Below, in pieces: positions 43,330-52,341 of a stretch of 64,000 bases of DNA. The stretch's first letter is position 1. Each line of letters starts with the position of its first letter. The stretch spans positions 186,001 to 250,000 of the forward strand of contig NZ_JAODBU010000006.1 in assembly GCF_025336545.1 (NCBI RefSeq), in the 5' to 3' direction. Source of the DNA: Eubacterium_U album (GTDB taxonomy: Bacteria; Bacillota; Clostridia; Lachnospirales; Lachnospiraceae). The notes below the pieces were generated by a model that searched no databases, was not told the origin of the DNA, and saw nothing but the letters and a program-made list of their open reading frames with translations. Both the position numbers and the translations under genes were made by a program.

Positions 43330-43731
43330 ATGATTCTTACCATTTCTGATTCCGAAGAGGGAATCCTGAATAAAATTAAATCAGTTCTAGCCTGCGAAAG
43401 TACGTTAGAAGTTATGGAGATTACAAATTCTGAAAAGTTGACATTCCAAGGTTTGGAAATAGACCAGCTTCAGCGGAGCGTAATCAAAGATGGTAAGGTT
43501 GTGGAACTTACCAGACATGAATATGACCTGCTTTTTTATCTGGCCTTATCCCCCAATCGGGTATTTACAAAAGAACAGATTTACCAGCATATTTATGAGG
43601 ATGTGGAGTCAGAAGTGGATAACCGTGTCTATGGGTTAGTCAAGAATCTGAGAAAGAAAATAGAAGAAAATCCGGAAGAACCGCACTACATAGAAACGAT
43701 ACGTGGTGTAGGCTACCGTTTTCGGGCATAA
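43330..43731 (+). CDS. Stand-alone OmpR-type winged-helix regulator, copy 2
   Basis: A 133-residue protein with a winged helix at the C-terminus (LTRHEYDLLFYLALSPNRVF, IRGVGYRFRA) and no receiver domain. It is very similar to the protein at 6565 along its whole length, and the upstream bases and downstream hairpin are also conserved. ATG 43330 is taken; GTG 43327 is directly before it. It probably regulates the ABC genes before it, parallel to copy 1. Confidence 0.85.
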   Translation: MILTISDSEEGILNKIKSVLACESTLEVMEITNSEKLTFQGLEIDQLQRSVIKDGKVVELTRHEYDLLFYLALSPNRVFTKEQIYQHIYEDVESEVDNRVYGLVKNLRKKIEENPEEPHYIETIRGVGYRFRA

Positions 43732-43734
43732 AAA

Positions 43735-43756
43735 GAGCCGTCCGATTGGGCGGCTC
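43735..43756. terminator. Hairpin after winged-helix gene, copy 2
   Basis: GAGCCGTCC (43735-43743) with GGGCGGCTC (43748-43756), the same stem as at 6970-6993. It lies between convergent genes and so may serve both strands. Confidence 0.65.
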
Positions 43757-43763
43757 GAAGTAT

Positions 43764-44048
43764 TTAAACAGCAGTTTTCTTCACTGCCTGTTTATAGTTA
43801 CCGGTAGCATCGTAATCTCCAGAGAGGAGCAGATTCTGGCGAAATTGCTCCAGTTTGATCTTGAAGCGTTTCCCATCCTCAACAGTCGTAAGCATGGTAA
43901 GAGCTTCTAGCATTCCCTGAATATATCCGGTTAGCAGGTAATATCTGCAGGGTTCTTCCGATGGTGAGATATTGGACAGGGTTTCTTCCAGATGTTCCTG
44001 ACGTTCCCTGAGCCATGCATCCCAGACATCCAGTTCCAAATCAGTCAT
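43764..44048 (-). CDS. Unknown protein, end of ssb-led array
   Basis: A 94-residue helical protein of unknown function (starts TDLELDVWDAWLRERQEHLE). It has no membrane segment or HTH. AAAGGAGGAACACC precedes the ATG at 44048. It is the last gene of the minus-strand array that begins with ssb at 53043. Confidence 0.75.
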   Translation of the reverse strand: MTDLELDVWDAWLRERQEHLEETLSNISPSEEPCRYYLLTGYIQGMLEALTMLTTVEDGKRFKIKLEQFRQNLLLSGDYDATGNYKQAVKKTAV

Positions 44049-44103
44049 GGTGTTCCTCCTTTAAATCTGATGATAATCGTCTTTGGTGTGGAGGGGAGAA
44101 GTT

Positions 44104-44712
44104 TCATGCACAAGCATTTTTCTGCTCCAGATCCAAATATGGATTTGTAAATTCAAAAATAATAAGTTCATCCGCATCGAACATGAGCTCCAACTCTTTT
44201 AGTGTAGCTGCTGGATATCCGCAATCTCTGAATCGTTCTAATACGTCTGTTTCCGTTTCAAATGGTTCACCGTCTTCCAGCTTTTCTCCGATTATTAAGC
44301 CACATGGAGTCAATAGGCTTTCTTCATATAAGCGGACACAATATCGGTCAGGGAAAAATAGGTGTGCTTCATCCGTGTTATAATAAATTCGTTCTCCAGG
44401 TTCTATGCTTTGCATCACAAAGGGAACATGATATGCAGCGGCTATCGCCTGATATGCTTCATAAAGTGGAGTCCATGCTGTCTCTAAAGAAAGTAGAATA
44501 TACGTATCATTCCATTCCATGTAGCTGACATTTCCACGAAGAGATATTCCGGTGGAATCTATTTTCTTGTGGGAAAATAAATTGCCAATCCAGCATAAAT
44601 CAGGATTCTGGTTCAGAATGATGTAGGTTTCCAGGTCCTCCCACAAGTCATATAGTCCTTCCGGATTTCCTTCTGTATAAAAGATCACATCATCACAGCA
44701 GATATTTGCCAT
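44104..44712 (-). CDS. Unknown protein (weak Api92-like N-terminus)
   Basis: A 202-residue acidic, soluble protein. The N-terminus (ANICCDDVIFYTEGNPEGLY) has the layout of Api92-like proteins found in plasmids and phages, but the match is weak. GGAGGTGG precedes the ATG at 44712, which overlaps the upstream stop (TAATG). Function unknown. Confidence 0.72.
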   Translation of the reverse strand: MANICCDDVIFYTEGNPEGLYDLWEDLETYIILNQNPDLCWIGNLFSHKKIDSTGISLRGNVSYMEWNDTYILLSLETAWTPLYEAYQAIAAAYHVPFVMQSIEPGERIYYNTDEAHLFFPDRYCVRLYEESLLTPCGLIIGEKLEDGEPFETETDVLERFRDCGYPAATLKELELMFDADELIIFEFTNPYLDLEQKNACA

Positions 44713-45089
44713 TACACATCCACCTCCGTTCCAAAAGTTTCACCCATATTCTGGTTGGGAACCGTAAGGTTTACAGGGGATAAGGTGCCAGAGGCAAGCC
44801 ATTGTTCGATTGCATCAATTACCTGCTCCAGCGTGTCGTTATAAGCCACATTGCAGTCTTCCAGTCGGAGAAACTGCAGGTATGCTTCATGAAGAAGGCT
44901 TGGATCATCACGCAGCGTTTCATATGGAAGGTTGCAGAGTCCGATTCTTTCCTCCAGACGTTCCATGGAGCGGCGGATGAAGTCGCAGGAAATAAATTGT
45001 TCCCGGTAGATGTTATAAGCAGCTTCAAGCTGGTCATAGGTCAAAATAAATGAGACTTTCTCGCAAGGATTAGATGGTTGTTCTTTCAT
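44712..45089 (-). CDS. Unknown helical protein
   Basis: A 125-residue, mostly helical, acidic protein with no recognisable domain (segment SCDFIRRSMERLEERIGLCN). The ATG at 45089 is chosen with GGAGGAATT upstream. The 5' end overlaps the preceding gene by about 20 bases and the stop overlaps the next ATG, so it is tightly coupled within the array. Confidence 0.72.
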   Translation of the reverse strand: MKEQPSNPCEKVSFILTYDQLEAAYNIYREQFISCDFIRRSMERLEERIGLCNLPYETLRDDPSLLHEAYLQFLRLEDCNVAYNDTLEQVIDAIEQWLASGTLSPVNLTVPNQNMGETFGTEVDV

Positions 45090-45657
45090 GGTAAATTCCT
45101 CCATTCATACTATGATTGGCTGGTGGTACGGATTCTCTTTGTTCGGGAGTAAGATGTACCAGTAGTTTCCAGCGCAGGTCGATTTCTCGGTGAATCCAGG
45201 TATCATTTTCATAAACTTCATGTGTCAAAAAATTGTAAATTGTCGGTTCTTTTTCTATATCATCCAGATCTGCGACCAGACAAGTTGCCTGATTCACATA
45301 GGGCCAGAGTGCCTGTTCGACCATATGGCGTAGTTCCAGTATCAGAGGATATATCTGTCCTACATCATAGGTTTTGGACATGCAGGAGCTGATTTTCTTC
45401 AGCATCCCGGAAGTTTGTATCATCTGGTTGATGACGGTACATTGTTCCTCCACATCTGCATCCGGATTCAGGACCAGCCGGTGGAGCAGCACAGATTTTG
45501 CATAGGCAGAAGCGGTCAGGTTGATGTTTCTGACCAGTTCTTCATACGGCTGCTTATACTGTGTCTTCAGCACTTCCAGAGGCACATGTTCCCGGTTCTT
45601 CTTTAAGGTGGAGAGGAGCCCCGAAAGGCAGCTCTCCAGTTCTTCCATTCTTGTCAA
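45070..45657 (-). CDS. Unknown protein
   Basis: A protein of about 195 residues, helical throughout, without membrane segments or known motifs. Start choice is uncertain: GGAGG lies about ten bases before TTG 45657, while GTG 45663 is closer and ATG 45648 is 19 bases away. It overlaps both neighbours and belongs to the same transcription unit. Confidence 0.7.
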   Translation of the reverse strand: MTRMEELESCLSGLLSTLKKNREHVPLEVLKTQYKQPYEELVRNINLTASAYAKSVLLHRLVLNPDADVEEQCTVINQMIQTSGMLKKISSCMSKTYDVGQIYPLILELRHMVEQALWPYVNQATCLVADLDDIEKEPTIYNFLTHEVYENDTWIHREIDLRWKLLVHLTPEQRESVPPANHSMNGGIYHERTTI

Positions 45658-45902
45658 GCACACATCGCCTCCAGCTCCATCGGAACACGGGTGTAGCTGA
45701 GACGGTAAATACTGTTGCAGGTCTCAAATACCACACCGTTTTCGGATACTTCCAGAATACTCTGCACCGGACTGGTAGCAAAGGTCTGGTTATAACTATA
45801 GATCCACGCCCGTTCTCCCAGATGGAGGGGCAGGGACAGGATTCCGGTGAGGACATATTCTTTCTTTTGGGTGGTGTGTAAGGTTATATTTGTATTCTTC
45901 AT
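45654..45902 (-). CDS. Small unknown protein
   Basis: An 82-residue, beta-rich protein (VLTGILSLPLHLGERAWIYS, later VVFETCNSIYRLSYTRVP). The ATG at 45902 follows AAAGGAGCG; an open frame extends upstream without a ribosome site. It follows the SpoVT-like regulator gene by about 20 bases. Confidence 0.7.
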   Translation of the reverse strand: MKNTNITLHTTQKKEYVLTGILSLPLHLGERAWIYSYNQTFATSPVQSILEVSENGVVFETCNSIYRLSYTRVPMELEAMCA

Positions 45903-45921
45903 TGATTTCACGCTCCTTTCC

Positions 45922-46440
45922 TTACTTAATTTTGTTTGCAATTACGGCAGCGACCAGTTTAGCGCATCCCAATTCCATCTCGGATAAATGCTGTCCGGTT
46001 CTGGAACAGAGAAGAAGTGCCAGCGGCTCTCTGTCTTCCCTTAAAATCGGGAAAAAAGCACAAACCGGTTGACGGGTGTTGGATACCGGGTAGACAGGGC
46101 AGTTCTCAGCAGAGATCAGTTCCTGGCCGTCCGCAACCAATTCGGCGAGTTCTTCTGTAACGGGAGTGCCTTCCGGAAGATAGATGCCCGCAGATACGAG
46201 TATGTGAGCCTCACTGCAAATTGCGATACCACAGTGGATGACACTGTAGAGGACGGAAAGATAGGAAGCCATTTCCTCTTTTCCGTTTAAGTGGGTAGGG
46301 CATTTGCGTAAAAGCAGCTCCATTCCCACATTTTCCAGTTCCAGTGCATCTCCGTCTGAGAGCTTCATTTGTTTCCGGATTTCTGCAGGGATGACGATAC
46401 GCCCCTGAGAGTCCATGGTCCGGATGAGTGCAATATTCAT
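45922..46440 (-). CDS. SpoVT-like AbrB-family regulator with GAF-like domain
   Basis: A 172-residue regulator. Residues 1-50 form an AbrB/SpoVT swapped-hairpin DNA-binding domain (ALIRTMDSQGRIVIPAEIRK), and about 55-172 match the GAF-like C-terminal domain of SpoVT (ending AAVIANKIK). SpoVT controls late sporulation genes in Bacillus; here the gene sits in an ssb-led array, so an element-specific role is likely. AAAGGAGAC precedes the ATG at 46440. Confidence 0.85.
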   Translation of the reverse strand: MNIALIRTMDSQGRIVIPAEIRKQMKLSDGDALELENVGMELLLRKCPTHLNGKEEMASYLSVLYSVIHCGIAICSEAHILVSAGIYLPEGTPVTEELAELVADGQELISAENCPVYPVSNTRQPVCAFFPILREDREPLALLLCSRTGQHLSEMELGCAKLVAAVIANKIK

Positions 46441-46502
46441 AACTAAAGTCTCCTTTCTTAAAAAGAGGAGAAGCAGTAAAGTACCGCTTCTCTTCTGAAA
46501 AT

Positions 46503-47189
46503 TTAGGCAGCGTAAGGCGGAGCCTGTGCTGTCTGTTGCATTTGACTGTTCTGCTGGTCTGCCAGCATCCGTTTTCCGTTATTGATCAGTGATGCAGCAA
46601 TCACCGTTTCCCAGTTGGAAATATAGGAATCCGTCCGCTTCAGAAGCGTGAACAGATCCATGTCGGTAAGCTGGATGGCTGTCGTCTTTTCGGACTGGAA
46701 GCTGCGTGGCTGCATGTAGGAACCACCGTTCTTATTCTGTGCTTTGATGCCTTTCCCATTTACAATCTGGATTTTCCATGGGCTTTTCATAGGCTGCCCT
46801 TTGGAATCATAGGGATGTCTGGAGATATAAAACATCTGGGCTGTGGAATAACCGTTCTGATCGGGATTGCCGTAGATCTTGCTCTGGCTCCATTCAAATT
46901 CCTGAAAACCGGAAGTGATCCGGGTTAAGAGGAACTGGATCTGTTCCGGTGCCAGGTTGAAACGGGTGATGATATTCCGGTCTCCGGTACCGTTGGAATA
47001 ATCCTGAATGGTGATGCAGATTAAAGAATGTACTTTATGCCCGTTTTCCTGATATTCCCCTTTGGCATGTAGCTGTGCATAGTTGCCGAGTGGTGCGTAG
47101 CGGAGCCGGTCATAAAAGGCAATGAGTGCCCGGTCATTCTGGATCTTGCAGATCTGGTCGGTAATCCGGTTTTGATAAGTTTCATTCAT
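46503..47189 (-). CDS. Unknown protein of the AAA/VWA array
   Basis: A 228-residue soluble protein with no recognised domain. Residues about 15-200 form a mixed fold with several aromatic motifs (YAPLGNYAQLHAKGEYQENG), and the C-terminus is Gln-rich (QQNSQMQQTAQAPPYAA), recalling the tail of the SSB encoded at 53043. AAGGAAGGTG precedes the ATG at 47189. It follows the VWA gene by 16 bases. Confidence 0.75.
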   Translation of the reverse strand: MNETYQNRITDQICKIQNDRALIAFYDRLRYAPLGNYAQLHAKGEYQENGHKVHSLICITIQDYSNGTGDRNIITRFNLAPEQIQFLLTRITSGFQEFEWSQSKIYGNPDQNGYSTAQMFYISRHPYDSKGQPMKSPWKIQIVNGKGIKAQNKNGGSYMQPRSFQSEKTTAIQLTDMDLFTLLKRTDSYISNWETVIAASLINNGKRMLADQQNSQMQQTAQAPPYAA

Positions 47190-47205
47190 GAGTATTCACC
47201 TTCCT

Positions 47206-49323
47206 TTATTTGAGATGCTGTTTGACAAGCTGTGCCATATTCTTTGGAAGCTCTTCCAGTTTCGTGATATCCAGGAATCCGTCCTTGTAAATCCTGCGGA
47301 TATTTTCCTTATCGTCACCAATGGCAGCCGCAAACAGGATGACATCCCGTTTTTCGTATTCTTTCTTGATGCCCCGCAGATCTGCCTCTGCTTCCGTTCC
47401 GCTGTAGCCGTAATCGGCTGGCTGACCGTCAGAAATCAGGATCAGCAGCTTCTGAAGCTCCGGGCGTGTGCACAAATGCTCTGCTACGAAGCGGAGAGCT
47501 GCGCCGTCCCGGTTCCCGTTGCGGTCGCACATATCCATCAGCCGGTAACAGTCCTCATTGTCCACAGAATCAAATTCTGCATAGGAGTAAAGAGCAACGC
47601 CGCCTGCATCCGTGGAATGCCCGTAAATGGTGATAGGGATACCGAGGCTTTTACAGAAATCATAAAGGACAATGGCAGTCTTTCTTGCATGTGTCATCCG
47701 GTCACCCCAACCCATCGAACCACTCTCGTCAATCAGGAGGGCAACAGCCAGACGTTTTTCCTCTCCTGGAAGTCTGGTTCTGGTAAAGATGGTTCCGTCT
47801 GTCTTATAGAGAGCATGGGAGTCCAGACGTTTTCCAAACAGGAGATTCTTCTGCTTTCCGCCTTGCTGTTCTTCTTTCAAAAGCGGCAGGATGGTGCTTT
47901 GCAGCTTTTTGGAAGCCCGCAGGAGCGGGGGAGCAACTGTCTGGTATTCATTCTTCAGGTAATCGGAAACACTGGTCAGGCGATGGATGGTAACATGGAT
48001 GCCTGCATGGGCATTGCCGTAATGAATATCATTGGCTGTTTTCTGCAGTTCCTCGGTCAGTTCCGTCTGACAGTCTTCCTGCACCTTTTCTGCAGCCACA
48101 TCGTTCAAGATCCGGAACAGATCCTCTGCAGCATGCTCATAGCCGCTGCCCTGATACTGACTGACATAAGTGACGCCGGGGTTGTTTTCATCCAGAATGG
48201 TATTGGTCTTTGTAAGAGCGATGCGCCCGCCTTCTTCCGAAAGCACCTGTTTGGCTTCCTCTATAGCATCCTCTTTGGTACGTGGACCGGAAGGAGCATT
48301 GCCCTCATCATTCCCGCTTCCTTTTGGGGAAGCTGGTTTGATATTCTTTGGAATGGCACCGCTTTTTCCGGTCGGAAGAGGAGCGCCGCTGCTGACTTCA
48401 TCCCCTAGAAGATCTTCCAGAGCATCGGCAGCGGAATCCTCGCCATGCATTTCCAATTCCTCCCGTGTCTTTTCGATGAGCGGCTGGATATAGTTCCAGG
48501 TCAGGGCTAAGAGTGCATTAGAAGTCAGCATCCGGTCAGTGCCTTTTTCCGATTCCATTGCCGTATCCAGAAGATCGGTACAATCGGAAATGGTATCCAG
48601 ATAATCCCCCTGATAGCCGGTGGGATTGTTGATGTTTCCGGTCCGGCAATAGGAAAGGATCAGGTTGGCAATGATGGAAAATGGCTGGTATTCTTTGTCA
48701 ATTTGTTCCTGTATGGAAGGAATCTGTTCGGACATACGCAGGTTATTGAGTTCAATCCCCTGTCGGAAGGTGCCGTGGAATTCCTCACACATACGGTCTT
48801 CAATATGGATGTCTTCCAGAATGTTTTGAAAAGTTGCGGCGCATCGTGCCAGTGTCAGGCATCCGGCTTTGTCCTTTTCTTCTAACACTTCTTTGATCTC
48901 CTCCAGTGCTGTCTGATAAGCTGGAAGGGATAGCTCCGGCTCCTTCGGATAGAAGGAACCGTTTTCCAGACTCCTCAGATGAACAGCGTGGGCTGTGAAA
49001 TCAGAATAGAGTAAGTGCCCCACTTCATGCCCGGTGAGCCCTGTCAGGCTCTGGGAACGTAAGAAACGGGTGGGGAAAGACTGGGTGATCGGGTTCGCTG
49101 CGTTGAGATGTACCTTATAATTGTCGGTATATGCAACGCCTGCCTGTTCGGAAATGTCCCAGTCCAGCAGTACCTGCAGTCCATACCGGTAACGTCCGGT
49201 AACGGCTCTGGCAAGGGAGGTCTGGTACTTCTGATAGGCAGCGGAGAGGAATAACTCCTCATCCGCAATGGAATCCTCTTTTGCCCGGATTAGTTTCTTT
49301 AAATTTCTTTGGCTGTGATTCAC
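47206..49323 (-). CDS. VWA-domain protein, CobT/NorD-like
   Basis: A 705-residue protein with a C-terminal von Willebrand A domain at about 510-700 carrying the metal-site motif DESGSMGWGDR. The long N-terminal half has a HEVGHLLYSDF zinc-binding-like motif at about residue 100 and an acidic linker at about 330-370. It is the partner of the MoxR/CobS-like AAA+ ATPase at 49596; such pairs remodel or load metals into protein complexes. No chelatase gene is nearby. GTG 49323 overlaps the HTH gene stop. Confidence 0.85.
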   Translation of the reverse strand: MNHSQRNLKKLIRAKEDSIADEELFLSAAYQKYQTSLARAVTGRYRYGLQVLLDWDISEQAGVAYTDNYKVHLNAANPITQSFPTRFLRSQSLTGLTGHEVGHLLYSDFTAHAVHLRSLENGSFYPKEPELSLPAYQTALEEIKEVLEEKDKAGCLTLARCAATFQNILEDIHIEDRMCEEFHGTFRQGIELNNLRMSEQIPSIQEQIDKEYQPFSIIANLILSYCRTGNINNPTGYQGDYLDTISDCTDLLDTAMESEKGTDRMLTSNALLALTWNYIQPLIEKTREELEMHGEDSAADALEDLLGDEVSSGAPLPTGKSGAIPKNIKPASPKGSGNDEGNAPSGPRTKEDAIEEAKQVLSEEGGRIALTKTNTILDENNPGVTYVSQYQGSGYEHAAEDLFRILNDVAAEKVQEDCQTELTEELQKTANDIHYGNAHAGIHVTIHRLTSVSDYLKNEYQTVAPPLLRASKKLQSTILPLLKEEQQGGKQKNLLFGKRLDSHALYKTDGTIFTRTRLPGEEKRLAVALLIDESGSMGWGDRMTHARKTAIVLYDFCKSLGIPITIYGHSTDAGGVALYSYAEFDSVDNEDCYRLMDMCDRNGNRDGAALRFVAEHLCTRPELQKLLILISDGQPADYGYSGTEAEADLRGIKKEYEKRDVILFAAAIGDDKENIRRIYKDGFLDITKLEELPKNMAQLVKQHLK

Positions 49324-49586
49324 GTGATATTCTTCCTTTCTTTTCTTAGATTTTTTGTCAGCAGTTCCTCCATCGTGCAGCCGTAATACACAGCAAGGCG
49401 AAGGACGGCATAAGCCATCGGGGAGGAGTTTGCATTTTCATAATTCATAATGGTTTTCGGGGGAAGATTTAAGATTCTGGCAACTGCCTTTTGTGATAAC
49501 TTCGGTGTTTTGGCTTGCCGGAGATAAGACAGATTATCTGCCAGATGCTTTCGGATCTGGGCTTCTGTGAGTGCTGCTTTTCTCAT
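49320..49586 (-). CDS. XRE-family helix-turn-helix protein
   Basis: An 88-residue regulator with a single HTH of the Cro/C1 type (LSQKAVARILNLPPKTIMNY) and a C-terminal dimer helix. It sits between the AAA+ and VWA genes, nine bases after the first and overlapping the second. It may autoregulate the array or act at the repeated motifs upstream of ssb; the sequence does not show which. Confidence 0.85.
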   Translation of the reverse strand: MRKAALTEAQIRKHLADNLSYLRQAKTPKLSQKAVARILNLPPKTIMNYENANSSPMAYAVLRLAVYYGCTMEELLTKNLRKERKNIT

Positions 49587-49595
49587 AGGCGTGTC

Positions 49596-51407
49596 CTACG
49601 CAGCAAGCACAGTATCCAGACAGCTTTCTTCCACTTCCGTACGGTTCTCAGCATCGGCAGAGGCAGAGGCAAGCACCGTGTAACGGGCCGCTTCCCGGAT
49701 ATCCCCGCAGACCATGTAGGACTGCACCCAGGAAATCAGCTCCCTCATGCCACAGCAGCCATCTGTAATGAGATTTTCCCGGCAGTAGACAGCCATGGAT
49801 TTGACAATGCGTGTCATCAGACGTACCGTTTTTGCATCCTTGCATCCGGTAACAGCCATGGCACGTTCTACCTGTGTATCCTCATCCGGTTCATCCAGAT
49901 CAATCACAAGGTTCATTCGGGAAATGACAGACTGGTTCATCTGTTTACAGCCTGCATAGTCATTGTTTGTGGTGATTACGATGGTCGTATCCGGATGACG
50001 GTGGATGGTTTCTCCGTTTGGAAGATATACGCTGTTACAGCGGTCTAAAAGGGAGTTAAGTCCAACCAGTACACCGGGATTAGCAATGACCGTAGGCTCC
50101 TGTATCTCAAGAATATACCCATAGCGGATGGCTTCGACTAGAGGCGTATCCACATACTGGAAGTTCTGTCCGGAGGTGTGTTCCTTATAATAGCTGTGCA
50201 TTTCATCAAAAATCGTATCGATCAGCTTCTGGTAGGTGTCCTCGGCAGAAATTTCTTCATCATAGTTTCCGGTCAGCTTCTGATAGGCACCGGAGGGATC
50301 TAACTGGATTTCCTGAAAAGACGGGTACTGCCGCTGAAGCCGGGTGCGTTTTCCGTCCACATCCGGAAGAATCTGACCTAAAAGGTCGAATACCTCTGTA
50401 TTTGCGGAACAGGTAATGCAGCGGTAAGGAAGGTGAAGTGCGGAAGCAATGGCTTTGGCTCCTTCGGTCTTTCCGGTACCTGCCGGTCCCCGTAAAAGAA
50501 AATTCCGCATCGGCTGTGTGGTATCCGTTGTCAGTTTTGCGTGTTCGCAGATCCGTTTGATTTCCGGAGGGATGATGTACCACTCTGCCAATGTCGGAAC
50601 AGATACCTCCTCTTCCGGAGACAGCCTTCGGGATGCGGTCAGGATAAATTTCCCAACAAAATCATCTCTGGAAATGGCTGCCTGTGCTTTCTTAAATCCA
50701 CTTCCTGGACGTAACACCTGAAAGTCTCCATGGAGCACTTCGGTTGGTGCATAGACCCCCTTCTGGATATTTAACGGTTTGATCAGCGACAATACGCCGT
50801 TTGCCGGAAGGTCAATCTTAACACCACCGGTCGGGAGACCTGATGCATAGCGGGTTCTCCGGTAAATGTTGTCGCAGAGAACGGCTGCTGTTTCCGCAGC
50901 GGCGTCCAGATCGGGATAACCGTTGTCCCGGTGCGCTTTTAATTCCTGATACTTTTCATTACACTCTTCATCTGCCAGAAAAACCGGCATCAGTGCGAAC
51001 AGCAGAGCCGCACCGGACTGTTTGGAGTCTTTAAATTCGTATTTTTCCGGTGTGCTTTCCACATCCGGCGGAGGAGTATAGCAGCCTCCGTAAAACTTTC
51101 CGTTTAGCTGGTTGTAGACAACCACCTGAAGATCACCGGTTTTGCTCGGATATTCCGCCACAACAAAATTGTTGGATTGGGTACCGACCGCCCCAAGCTT
51201 TTCCGGCGAGGTACTGCCAACCGGGCTTTCCAGCTCCAGATAAGCAAGGACTGCCCGCAGGGTAGCTGCATGAAGCGTGGATTTTTTCCGTGGCTGAGTA
51301 CAGTATTTGGATGCAATGTCATCAAAGATTGCATGGTCCGTATAATCCTCAAATGGTTCCGGGAGTTTGCGTTTGAACCCCCAGGTTGCTACGATGTTAT
51401 TTGCCAT
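49596..51407 (-). CDS. MoxR/CobS-like AAA+ ATPase
   Basis: A 603-residue protein. The AAA+ core lies at about 285-520: Walker A RGPAGTGKTEGAKAIAS, sensor-1-like TTIVITTNNDY, and arginine finger region SVISRMNLVIDL. About 270 residues of unassigned N-terminal domain precede it. In MoxR/CobS systems the ATPase works with a VWA protein, present here at 47206 with an XRE gene between. AAGGAGG precedes the ATG at 51407. Confidence 0.9.
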   Translation of the reverse strand: MANNIVATWGFKRKLPEPFEDYTDHAIFDDIASKYCTQPRKKSTLHAATLRAVLAYLELESPVGSTSPEKLGAVGTQSNNFVVAEYPSKTGDLQVVVYNQLNGKFYGGCYTPPPDVESTPEKYEFKDSKQSGAALLFALMPVFLADEECNEKYQELKAHRDNGYPDLDAAAETAAVLCDNIYRRTRYASGLPTGGVKIDLPANGVLSLIKPLNIQKGVYAPTEVLHGDFQVLRPGSGFKKAQAAISRDDFVGKFILTASRRLSPEEEVSVPTLAEWYIIPPEIKRICEHAKLTTDTTQPMRNFLLRGPAGTGKTEGAKAIASALHLPYRCITCSANTEVFDLLGQILPDVDGKRTRLQRQYPSFQEIQLDPSGAYQKLTGNYDEEISAEDTYQKLIDTIFDEMHSYYKEHTSGQNFQYVDTPLVEAIRYGYILEIQEPTVIANPGVLVGLNSLLDRCNSVYLPNGETIHRHPDTTIVITTNNDYAGCKQMNQSVISRMNLVIDLDEPDEDTQVERAMAVTGCKDAKTVRLMTRIVKSMAVYCRENLITDGCCGMRELISWVQSYMVCGDIREAARYTVLASASADAENRTEVEESCLDTVLAA

Positions 51408-51423
51408 GATTCGTTCCTCCTTC

Positions 51424-52200
51424 TTATGAGATCCAGGACAGTTCCAGTGCCTGCTCGGTCTCTTCTGTGGTCAATTCATCTTCAGTAAAAATCTCCGTCA
51501 ATTCGCCCCAGTAATCTTTGGGCGGGAAATGTTCCAGCTTTCCCCGGACTTCCGGTTCAGTGCCGTTCAGAATATAGACATCTCCCTGCTCGTTGATAAA
51601 CAGCTTTTCATAGCCCCTTGCCTGTAAGTCACCGACCAATTCCATCAGTAGCGGTTTCCCAATCAGGGAATACCATGATTTGGGATTAACGGCTGGTCTG
51701 GAATCCGGATTTCCTTCTGACGGTTCCTTTTTATGTAAGGATTCAATGGTCATCATCTGAAGCGTCAGACTGCCACGGGCATCCATGAGAATTTCCGCAA
51801 AATTATAACTTCCGGTATTCCGTGTGCGAATCCGTAATGGTTCCCCATCCAGTATCTGGGAGAGCGGTGGTTCTTTCACAAAATCCCATGTGGCATCCGG
51901 GAAGGCTTCCTTGAGCTTTCCGGTAATCTGGAATTTGATCTGTCTCCAGAGAATGGTTTCCAGATCAGGTGTTCCTTCCAGATGACGAGTTCTTTCTGGG
52001 CGTTTTCGTAGCTTATGCTCCCTGTTTTTCAGGCGTTCCGTGAAAAGCGGGAGAAGATAACTGAACAGCGTGACTCCGATACCGATCAGGGCAATGCCTG
52101 CAATCAGAAGCCGGTTGGCATCCTGTGGTACGAAAAGTGCTGCAAGAAACAGTACAAGCACGACAAACTGTAAGAATTTTTTTCGATTTGATTTTTTCAT
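51424..52200 (-). CDS. Membrane-anchored unknown protein
   Basis: A 258-residue protein with two hydrophobic helices near the N-terminus (about 10-28 and 33-55), then a soluble cytoplasmic domain. The ATG at 52200 is taken because AGAAAGGA precedes it; an open frame continues another 42 codons upstream without a ribosome site. It lies between ssb and the AAA+ gene and may anchor that complex to the membrane (inference from position only). Confidence 0.8.
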   Translation of the reverse strand: MKKSNRKKFLQFVVLVLFLAALFVPQDANRLLIAGIALIGIGVTLFSYLLPLFTERLKNREHKLRKRPERTRHLEGTPDLETILWRQIKFQITGKLKEAFPDATWDFVKEPPLSQILDGEPLRIRTRNTGSYNFAEILMDARGSLTLQMMTIESLHKKEPSEGNPDSRPAVNPKSWYSLIGKPLLMELVGDLQARGYEKLFINEQGDVYILNGTEPEVRGKLEHFPPKDYWGELTEIFTEDELTTEETEQALELSWIS

Positions 52201-52341
52201 GAGCTGATTCCTTTCTGATTCATGATTCTTAGACAAGCCCGGAAGCTGGATGGGAAATCGCCGCTTCCGGACATGAAAAAGAGGAACTGCATCATCACAA
52301 AGATGATAAATGCAATTCCTCAACATAGGGTTCCTTGAGAG